Assembly: GCA_034429215.1 (NCBI GenBank)
Contig: DAOUGI010000017.1
Span: forward strand, 1-15,711
Direction: 5' to 3'
Length of the DNA stretch: 15,711 nt
DNA from: JAFGOG01 sp034429215
GTDB taxonomy: Bacteria; Chloroflexota; Anaerolineae; JAAYZQ01
Part shown: positions 7,372 to 12,983 of the stretch, piece by piece
Numbering within the stretch: position 1 is the first letter of the stretch
Layout of the letters: each line of letters starts with the position of its first letter
Position numbers and translations under genes: made by a program
Notes under the pieces: model-generated
The model's database searches: none
What the model saw: the letters and a program-made list of their open reading frames with translations, nothing else
What the model was told of the DNA's origin: nothing

Positions 7372-7401
7372 CCCGGCCCGCCCAATCGGCGGCGGGCCGG
7401 G
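7372..7401 (+). promoter_or_regulatory. Inverted repeat over transcription start
   Basis: Arms CCCGGCCCGCC (7372-7382) and GGCGGGCCGGG (7391-7401) around CAATCGGC. It differs from the copy at 5184-5215 by G to A in the loop and by one outer base pair. The loop CAATCG is the same as in the element at 1782-1822. Confidence 0.65.
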
Positions 7402-7433
7402 CAGTCATTTCCCACACTGAAAGGAACGAAAAA

Positions 7434-9236
7434 ATGGACGGCAGTACCCTGCGCAAGCTCGCCAGATATCTCATCGTCTTTGCCCTGTTGTTGTCGGCGC
7501 TGGGGCCGGTTGTATTCGCCCAGGACGGAGCGCCCTCGACCCCCTCGCTGGGATCGCCCCCCGAATATGCCTACGGCGACATTATGCTCGACCCGGCCAC
7601 CTACGAACAATACATCCAGGTTATGCCCGACAGCATGGTCGAGGCCCTGCCCGCCTCTTACGATGCCCGGTCCGACGGCATCGTCACGCCCCCCAAGAAC
7701 CAGGGCTCGTGCGGAAGCTGCTGGGCCTTTGCCAGCACTGGGGCTATGGAATCGCACATCCAAAAGATATTCGGCTTTGGCCTCACCGACCTGTCAGAGC
7801 AGCAGATCCTGTCGTGCAACGCGTATGGCTACAGCTGCGGCGGCGGCAGCTCTGACGCGCCCAGGTACTGGGAAAGCGACGGGCCGATCTACGAGACCTG
7901 CTTCCCCTACCAGGCCAACGACACCGTGCCCTGCTCCAACGCCAGCGGGTGCCCCCGCCTCGATTTCCGGGTGACCAACTGGCACACGGTCGCGTCGGAT
8001 CAGTTCAAAGCTTCGCTGTACTACGACGGCCCCAGCTACTGGCGCTATACGGTCTATTCCGATTTCCCGGACTGGTGGGACAACGCCGCGTCGGGGTCGG
8101 TGTATGTCAACGCCCCCGGCACGAGCGTCGAAGGCGGCCATGCGGTGCTGCTCATCGGCTGGGATGATGCCAAGGGCGCCTACCTGTGCAAGAACAGTTG
8201 GGGCGCAACCGGCGGCCCGCAGGGCGACGGCACCTTCTGGATCGCTTACTCCGGACACTATAATAACCTGTCGTTCGGCATGTCGAACTTTGGCCTCATT
8301 TCCCTGCTCCCGCCCCCCAATGCGCCCACCGGCCTGACCGCCACCGCTATCTCCCAGCACCAGATCAACCTGGCCTGGACCGACGCCAGCAGCAACGAGG
8401 CCGGCTTCAAGATCGAGCGCGCGCCCTTCGCCCCGGGCAGTTGGACGCAGATCGCCACGGTGGGCGCCAATGTGACCACCTACCCCAACACCAGCCTGGC
8501 CAGCGGCACCACCTACTACTACCGGGTGCGGGCCTATAACGCGTCGGGCGACTCGGCCTACAGCAACGAGGCCCACGCCACTACCTCTGGCACCGTCACC
8601 TGGTACTACAGGTACCTGCCGGTGGTGTTCAAGAACTATACGGGCGGGGGGACGGTGGGCGTGCTGTGGAACCAGCCGCTCAGCACGGTTGACTCTAACG
8701 TGTACGTCGACCAGGACTTTACCGACGATCCGTCCTATTCCTCCTACCTGGCCGACGATTTCATCAACCCCAGCCAGTGGAGCATCCACAACATCTTTGT
8801 CCCCGGCGGCGGCTGGAACGGCTTTACCTCCCTGTACAACGCCGTATCGCTGACCTGGCAGATCTATGCCGATTGCTCCGGCGCGCCGTGCGGCAACCCG
8901 TCGGGCGGCTCTGCGCCGGTGTGGTCGCTGACCCTGGCGCCCACCAACGCCCAGGTGACGATCACCACCGGCGCAGGCGGCTATCCGTCGAACACGCTGC
9001 TGGAGCTGGCCTCGCCGGTCAGCCTGCCGGCCGGCCAATGGTGGCTGGTCTTTTACCCGGCGATGAGTTTTTCCTCCTACGGCCAGTATGGTCGCCATGC
9101 AGCCGACACCGTCAACGGCTACACCGGGCAGTTCATCAACCCCGGCGGCGGCTTTGGCCTCGGCACCACCTGGCAACCGTGGAGTGCGGTGAACGCAACC
9201 GAGTACGACATCGCCTTCCGCCTGGAAGGGTACTAG
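7434..9236 (+). CDS. Secreted papain-type cysteine peptidase (family C1A) with FN3 domain
   Basis: 600 aa. Signal peptide 1-29, nearly identical to that of the preceding gene. A short pro-region (30-75) is followed by a mature-like start LPASYDARSDG. Classical papain motifs are intact: QGSCGSCWAF (Gln90, Cys96), GGHAVLLIGWD (His236) and KNSWG (Asn254). An FN3 domain (about 297-388) and linker YLPVVFK (394-400) follow. The C-terminal beta-rich domain (408-600: SYLADDFINPSQW, WQIYADCSGAPCG, NPGGGFGLGTTW) is unrelated to the LamG-like domain of its neighbours. It ends RLEGY without the shared tail, so attachment or sorting may differ. Probably an extracellular endopeptidase; family identity is very secure. 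Confidence 0.92.
   Translation: MDGSTLRKLARYLIVFALLLSALGPVVFAQDGAPSTPSLGSPPEYAYGDIMLDPATYEQYIQVMPDSMVEALPASYDARSDGIVTPPKNQGSCGSCWAFASTGAMESHIQKIFGFGLTDLSEQQILSCNAYGYSCGGGSSDAPRYWESDGPIYETCFPYQANDTVPCSNASGCPRLDFRVTNWHTVASDQFKASLYYDGPSYWRYTVYSDFPDWWDNAASGSVYVNAPGTSVEGGHAVLLIGWDDAKGAYLCKNSWGATGGPQGDGTFWIAYSGHYNNLSFGMSNFGLISLLPPPNAPTGLTATAISQHQINLAWTDASSNEAGFKIERAPFAPGSWTQIATVGANVTTYPNTSLASGTTYYYRVRAYNASGDSAYSNEAHATTSGTVTWYYRYLPVVFKNYTGGGTVGVLWNQPLSTVDSNVYVDQDFTDDPSYSSYLADDFINPSQWSIHNIFVPGGGWNGFTSLYNAVSLTWQIYADCSGAPCGNPSGGSAPVWSLTLAPTNAQVTITTGAGGYPSNTLLELASPVSLPAGQWWLVFYPAMSFSSYGQYGRHAADTVNGYTGQFINPGGGFGLGTTWQPWSAVNATEYDIAFRLEGY
8324..8632 (+). repeat. FN3 plus YLPVVFK cassette, copy 2
   Basis: Partner of 6314-6622. 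The copies begin at PTGLTATA and end in the YLPVVFK linker codons, after which the two genes diverge abruptly (AYASGGG versus NYTGGG). Confidence 0.85.
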
Positions 9237-9247
9237 ACACACAACAA

Positions 9248-9280
9248 AAGGCCTGACAGGTCATAGACCTGTCAGGCCTT
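9248..9280. terminator. Hairpin ending the papain-like gene
   Basis: 14-bp perfect arms AAGGCCTGACAGGT (9248-9261) and complement (9267-9280), loop CATAG. It starts 11 nt after the stop. Its core CCTGACAGGT is repeated in the next hairpin. It lies between convergent genes, so it probably acts in both directions. Confidence 0.7.
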
Positions 9281-9295
9281 GCTCCCGACCACAAC

Positions 9296-9329
9296 AGACC
9301 TGACAGGTTTTACTAAACCTGTCAGGTCT
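9296..9329. terminator. Second hairpin, overlapping the end of rep
   Basis: 15-bp perfect arms AGACCTGACAGGTTT (9296-9310) and complement (9315-9329), loop TACT. On the minus strand it supplies the stop codon of rep (9322-9324) and its last codons. It is the same CCTGACAGGT palindrome family as the adjacent hairpin. Confidence 0.7.
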
Positions 9330-11574
9330 TGCTTACCTCAAACCCCACCTCGACCGCCTCGCCGGCGAGGCGGCTCACGACCCGCTCGACGGCCGGCCGC
9401 AGCCGGTGGGCCAGCCAGTCGGCGGCGGTCTGGCTGCGCACCGCCACCGTCCACCGCCGCCCCTCGGCCCGCACCACCCGGCTGCCCTTCAGCCAGGCGT
9501 TGAAGGTGGCCGGGTCCATCGCCCCCCGCAGCTCGGCCAGCACGCCGTCCCACAGCTCCCCGGCCGCGGCGACGGCGTCCGCCGGGGCTGGCGCCTCCTC
9601 CGGTTCCTCCGCCGGCTGCTCATCCCCCTCTTCGGCCAGGTCGGGCAGCCGGACCGGCCAGCGGCTGGGGTCGAGCCGCCCGTAGCGGGCGTACAGCGCC
9701 TCGAAATGGCCCGCCAGCCCCGCCGGCAGCGACGTCCGCCCGGTGCTGCGCGCCGACCGGGCCGCCCCGGCCAGCGCCCGCCACTCGGCCACCGTCAGCC
9801 CGGCCAGCGCCTCCAGCTCCGGCGGCGGGTTGTGGCCCGCCAGCAGCATCGACGCCAAAAACCCGGGCTTGTTGTCGATCCGCTCCAGCGACCGGGCCTC
9901 GCAGGCCCACGCCAGCGCCCGCGCCGCCGGCGGATTGAGCGCCAAAATGCGGCTGCGCACCGGCTCCTGGATGCCAAAAGCGGCCAGCATCTCCGCCAAA
10001 GGCCCGGCAGCAGCAGCAAGCGGCTGCGACTCTTTTCCGGCCGGAATAAGTACTTGATGTTGCTGGGGATTCATGGGCCCGGGAGTAATAGTAAGTGCTT
10101 TTGTATCCTGCAAATCCTGGCTGTTGGCCCCCTCGTCTATGCCGGCAGATTCTGGCTGTTGCTCATCGGACCTGCCAGCAAAATCCGGCCGTTGGTCGCC
10201 GGGGGGTGCAAATTCCGGCTTTTGGTCGGGCGGGCTGCCTGCAAATTCTGGCTGTTGCTCCAGATGGCTGCCTGCAAAATCTGGCTCTTGGTCGGGAACG
10301 CTGCCTGCAAAATCTGGCTGTTGCTCGCCGGGCAGGGCGGCGCCGCGCTCGGCGTCGGCGGGGGTGAGCGGATCGATCATCTCCACCTGGAAGCGCATCT
10401 CCACCCGCCCCGCCGCCGGGCGGTGGGTGGCCAGGTGGGTCACAAAGGCGGCCGCCGGCGGCTCGGCCAGGCAGGTCTTGACCGTGCTGACCGACACGCC
10501 CAGCGCCGCGGCCAGCTCGCCCAGCCCGCCCACGACGCACTTGTCGCGCAGCTCCAGGTTCTGGGTGCTGAGGTAACAGCGGGCGCGCAGGTGCAAAATG
10601 AGCCAGGCCCGCGCCGCCCCCAGCCGGGGCAGCCAGCTCAGCCGGAAATACTGGGTGGCGATCTGCACCTTGTCCGGCCGGACGATCCGGGCGTACAAAG
10701 CGTCGCAGGCCCGGACCAGCGCCGGGTCGATCCCCCCGCGCTCCCCCGTGCCGCCGTCCCCGCCCCGAACCGCCGCCGCTGCCTCGACGATCTCCTGGAC
10801 CGTGCAGGCTCCCCCCTTTGTCTCCTTGGTGTCCCGCCAGTCCCCGAAGCGGAGCGGAGCGGGATTTGTGGTTGCATCCATCCGCCCCAGCAGATCGCCC
10901 GCCTCCAGGTCCAGCAGGCGCCGGGCGATCTCTACCGCCAGCCCGGCGCCGGGCTCGCACTCGGCGGCGGCCTCGGCGGCCAGCGCGGCCAGCGCCGCCT
11001 GGTGGGCCGGGGTCAGCGGCTCGTCGAGGCGCAGCTCGTACTGGGTCCAGTCGCGCCGCTGGGCCCCTTCCTTGGTCCGGCTGTAGCGGGGCCGGCGGCC
11101 GGTCACGAACCAGTCGACCAGGGGCAGGTCAAGATAGTTGTCGGCGGTGCGGACCGCCACGCCGCTCTCCTGGGCCAGCCGCTCGCGGCTGACCACGCAC
11201 CAGTTGCTCTGGCCGTTCCAGAAGCAGCGCTGGCGCAGCGCCACCACCAGCCAGGCCGGGCCGGGCTTGAGCAGGGGCACCCAGTAACGCCGGAAGTAAT
11301 CGGTCACGGCAAAGATCCGTTCCGGCTGGACGATCTGGGTATAGGTGGTGGTGTAGTAGCCTCGGACCTCGAGATATTCCAAGGCTCGCCGATTCTCAGG
11401 AGACATGACCCTGTCCTGTGGGCCGCCGGGAGGGGGCAAACCGCCCGCCGCGTCCGGCTCCGCCCCCCTCAAGCTGCCCGTGATTTCGGCCTCTTGGCCC
11501 GGTTCCGGTCCGTTCTGCGAGGCCAGGGGTATTGTACCACAGCTTGACGGTAGGGTCAAATTCTGGGAATCCAT
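9322..11574 (-). CDS. Putative replication initiator with duplicated N-terminal domain and C-terminal DnaA domain I
   Basis: 750 aa from the ATG at 11574, which has GAGGGGGG about 7 nt upstream; an in-frame ATG at 11601 is less supported. Two homologous segments occur: 57-191 (VTDYFRRYWVPLLKPGPAW to LDEPLTPAH) and 284-407 (ATQYFRLSWLPRLGAARAW to MIDPLTPAD), each with a helix-turn-helix-like stretch (ERLAQESGVAVRTADNY; GELAAALGVSVSTVKTCL). Residues about 417-490 carry 10-11 residue repeats of the type QQPDFAGS. The C-terminus (673-748) matches DnaA domain I: LWDGVLAEL, FNAWLKG, ADWLAHRL, ending FEV. No Walker motifs exist, so no ATPase. Divergent from the partition operon, which supports a replicon initiator role. 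The domain I call is by pattern; the overall role is inferred. Confidence 0.72.
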   Translation of the reverse strand: MDSQNLTLPSSCGTIPLASQNGPEPGQEAEITGSLRGAEPDAAGGLPPPGGPQDRVMSPENRRALEYLEVRGYYTTTYTQIVQPERIFAVTDYFRRYWVPLLKPGPAWLVVALRQRCFWNGQSNWCVVSRERLAQESGVAVRTADNYLDLPLVDWFVTGRRPRYSRTKEGAQRRDWTQYELRLDEPLTPAHQAALAALAAEAAAECEPGAGLAVEIARRLLDLEAGDLLGRMDATTNPAPLRFGDWRDTKETKGGACTVQEIVEAAAAVRGGDGGTGERGGIDPALVRACDALYARIVRPDKVQIATQYFRLSWLPRLGAARAWLILHLRARCYLSTQNLELRDKCVVGGLGELAAALGVSVSTVKTCLAEPPAAAFVTHLATHRPAAGRVEMRFQVEMIDPLTPADAERGAALPGEQQPDFAGSVPDQEPDFAGSHLEQQPEFAGSPPDQKPEFAPPGDQRPDFAGRSDEQQPESAGIDEGANSQDLQDTKALTITPGPMNPQQHQVLIPAGKESQPLAAAAGPLAEMLAAFGIQEPVRSRILALNPPAARALAWACEARSLERIDNKPGFLASMLLAGHNPPPELEALAGLTVAEWRALAGAARSARSTGRTSLPAGLAGHFEALYARYGRLDPSRWPVRLPDLAEEGDEQPAEEPEEAPAPADAVAAAGELWDGVLAELRGAMDPATFNAWLKGSRVVRAEGRRWTVAVRSQTAADWLAHRLRPAVERVVSRLAGEAVEVGFEVSKT
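10106..10326 (-). repeat. 33-bp direct repeats inside rep (iteron-like)
   Basis: Six in-frame units end (plus coordinates) at 10164, 10197, 10227, 10260, 10293 and 10326, spaced 33, 30, 33, 33 and 33 nt. A seventh, at about 10106-10129, is shifted by 2 nt relative to the frame. The plus-strand core is CTGCAAAATCTGGCTGTTG. The codons used (CAA, CCA, GAT, TTT, GCA) are A/T-ending, unlike the rest of the gene. Confidence 0.8.
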
Positions 11575-11715
11575 TTTGCGACCCCCCTCATAAAACCACA
11601 TTCAGTCTCGGATATCTAGTGTTTTATACCCTGGGAAATGGCACACATAGTGTCTCCGGACCCGAAAATTGGCCCGATTTAAAACCTAAACGGGTTTGAA
11701 CTCAATGATTAAAAC
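11575..11715. other. Divergent intergenic region, candidate origin or control region
   Basis: This stretch is visibly AT-richer than its surroundings. It contains TAGTGT at 11617-11622 and 11648-11653 (31 nt apart), GATATC at 11611, and an imperfect inverted repeat CCCGATTT...AAACGGG (11673-11694). No good DnaA box (TTATNCACA) was found. It separates rep from the ATPase-partition operon and must carry both promoters. Origin function is only a possibility. Confidence 0.35.
11677..11705 (-). promoter_or_regulatory. Candidate rep promoter
   Basis: On the minus strand: TTGAGT (plus 11700-11705), 17-nt spacer, TTAAAT (plus 11677-11682). Each box matches four of six. An alternative -10, TATAAA (plus 11623-11628), lacks a good -35. 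The -35 lies 10 bp from the divergent TTGACA at 11716, so the two promoters could be co-regulated. Confidence 0.35.
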
Positions 11716-11745
11716 TTGACATCTGTTATAACCCCGTGGTACAAT
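11716..11745 (+). promoter_or_regulatory. Promoter of the ATPase-RHH-parA-parB operon
   Basis: -35 TTGACA (11716-11721), 18-nt spacer, -10 TACAAT (11740-11745). This is strong. The TTG of the -35 also opens the long reading frame, which shows that the upstream start is spurious. A GC-rich inverted repeat (GCCGG...CCGGC) follows at 11761-11775 in the short leader. Confidence 0.75.
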
Positions 11746-11790
11746 AGGGGCCAGCTATTAGCCGGCCCGGCCGGCCAAGACGGAGGTCGT

Positions 11791-12624
11791 ATGGCTACCA
11801 CGACGGCCAATGACGCGGATATGAATATCGATCTGTCCACTCTGGGAGTGCAAGAGCCTCCCTTTTCGCTGTCGCCCGACCCGCGCTACTTTTACCTCAG
11901 CTCCCAGCACCGCACTACCCTGTCCAAGACCAACTACACGGTCATTCAGCAGCAGGGGCTGGCGGTCATCTTTGGCGACATCGGCACCGGCAAGACGACC
12001 ATCGCCCGCCGCCTCTTCCAGCAGTACGACGACCTGCCCGATTGCAGCGTGGCCTATATCCCGACACCCCACTACCGCTCTGCCTTCCAGTTCCTGAAGG
12101 CGGTCTGCGCCGAGTTTGGGCTGCCGCCCAAGGCCAGCCGCCCGGCCCAGATGGGCACCTTCCAGATCTTTCTGGTCGACGCCCTCGAGCGCAACCAGAA
12201 CGTCGTCCTGATCGTCGACGAGGCCCAGCTCCTGGTCGGCACCCAGTTCGAGCTGATCCGCCAGCTCCTCAACTTTGAGCTGAACGACCGCAAGCTGCTC
12301 CAGATCGTCATCCTCGGCCAGAACCAGCTCCGCTACAAGCTCGACCAAAAGCCCGAGCTCGAATCGCGGGCGGCGGCCCTGTCGACGCTCGACCCGCTCG
12401 ACTTTCCCGACACGCGCTCCATGGTCGAGTTCCGGCTGATGGTGGCCGGCCGGCGCGAGCCGCTCTTTACCGACCGGGCCATGGCCGCCATTTTCGACTA
12501 TAGCCGCGGCGTCCCCCGCCGGGTGTGCCGGCTGGGCCTGCACGTCCTGCCGGCGGCGGTGCGGGCCGGGGTGCAGATGATCGACGGCGACCTGGTCACC
12601 CGCGTCGCCGAGGGGCTGCGATGA
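11791..12624 (+). CDS. ExeA/TniB-like AAA+ ATPase
   Basis: 277 aa from the ATG at 11791 (GGAGGT 3 nt upstream). The N-terminal FSLSPDPRYFYLSSQH (25-40) is the hallmark of the ExeA/GspA group. Walker A GDIGTGKTT (62-70), Walker B VVLIVDEAQ (138-146), sensor 1 QIVILGQNQL (171-180), ESRAAALSTLDPL (191-203) and a sensor 2-like GVPRRVCRLG (240-249) are all intact. There is no membrane segment or peptidoglycan-binding domain, so it is cytoplasmic and not a GspA-type secretion factor. Relatives act as transposition regulators (TniB, MuB-like) or helicase-loader-like ATPases. It opens the partition operon and overlaps the next gene by ATGA. A role in replication or partition is inferred from position. 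Confidence 0.85.
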   Translation: MATTTANDADMNIDLSTLGVQEPPFSLSPDPRYFYLSSQHRTTLSKTNYTVIQQQGLAVIFGDIGTGKTTIARRLFQQYDDLPDCSVAYIPTPHYRSAFQFLKAVCAEFGLPPKASRPAQMGTFQIFLVDALERNQNVVLIVDEAQLLVGTQFELIRQLLNFELNDRKLLQIVILGQNQLRYKLDQKPELESRAAALSTLDPLDFPDTRSMVEFRLMVAGRREPLFTDRAMAAIFDYSRGVPRRVCRLGLHVLPAAVRAGVQMIDGDLVTRVAEGLR

Positions 12625-12983
12625 GCAAGGATATCAAGGGCGAGTACCCGTTCGCCGAGCTGGCCAAGCGCCAGCACCGCCAGCCCCGCGGCCGGGGCCG
12701 CCCTCTCAAGGGGGTGCGCCGCGAGCCGACCACCATCTACCTGACCGAGGCCGAGCGCGAGCTGCTCGGCCGGCTCCAGGTGGACCTGCAGCGCTACTTT
12801 GCCGTCAACCGCAGCGAGCTGGTGGGGGTGGCCGTGGCCCTGCTGACCGAGATGGTCGACGCGGCGGTGTCGGCCGACGCCCTCACCAGCAACGACCTCG
12901 ACTCCTTCCATGCGTGGGCTGTGGACAAAATTGATTTTATAAAATTAGAAAATCAAAAAATCGGCCGGGGGAAGGGCAGATGA
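12621..12983 (+). CDS. Ribbon-helix-helix-like small protein of partition operon
   Basis: 120 aa. It starts at the ATG overlapping the stop of the ATPase gene (ATGA) and ends overlapping the parA start (ATGA), so translation is coupled on both sides. A basic N-terminus (RQHRQPRGRGRPLKGVRR, 18-35) precedes a strand TTIYLT (37-42), helix EAERELLGRLQVDLQRYF (43-60) and helix NRSELVGVAVALLTEMVD (63-80), fitting a ribbon-helix-helix DNA binder. The ParA lacks an N-terminal DNA-binding domain, so this protein may be the operon repressor or a centromere-binding accessory. The last 15 codons are unusually AT-rich (DKIDFIKLENQKI). Fold call by pattern only. Confidence 0.6.
   Translation: MSKDIKGEYPFAELAKRQHRQPRGRGRPLKGVRREPTTIYLTEAERELLGRLQVDLQRYFAVNRSELVGVAVALLTEMVDAAVSADALTSNDLDSFHAWAVDKIDFIKLENQKIGRGKGR
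12925..12962 (+). other. AT-rich island with perfect palindrome upstream of parA
   Basis: Nearly all A/T for about 38 bp in otherwise very GC-rich coding sequence. It contains ATTTTATAAAAT, a perfect 12-bp palindrome at 12934-12945. It ends 18 bp before the parA start codon. It may be an internal promoter or operator, a DNA unwinding element or a partition site. TGGACA (12922-12927), 18 nt, TAGAAA (12946-12951) is a weak promoter candidate. Confidence 0.5.

Larger units (their letters stand above)
7332..7534 (+). repeat. Promoter plus signal-peptide cassette, copy 2
   Basis: Partner of 5145-5347 at an offset of exactly 2187 nt. Differences are scattered substitutions only; the -35, -10, spacer and ribosome binding site are unchanged. 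Confidence 0.9.

Noticed and set aside
4980..9236. LPXTG or C-terminal membrane anchor on the peptidases
   Set aside because: No LPXTG-like motif, hydrophobic stretch or basic tail is present at any of the three C-termini.
10106..10326. CRISPR-like array
   Set aside because: The units are contiguous 33-bp repeats without unique spacers, they are inside a reading frame, and no cas gene is near.
9406..11547. 713-codon open frame on the plus strand opposite rep
   Set aside because: Pro/Arg/Gly-rich with no domain; the minus strand has DnaA domain I and duplicated domains.
11716..11790. Upstream TTG start for the ATPase gene, adding 25 residues
   Set aside because: The TTG is the first half of the -35 box TTGACA, so it would precede transcription. 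The ATG at 11791 has a good ribosome binding site.
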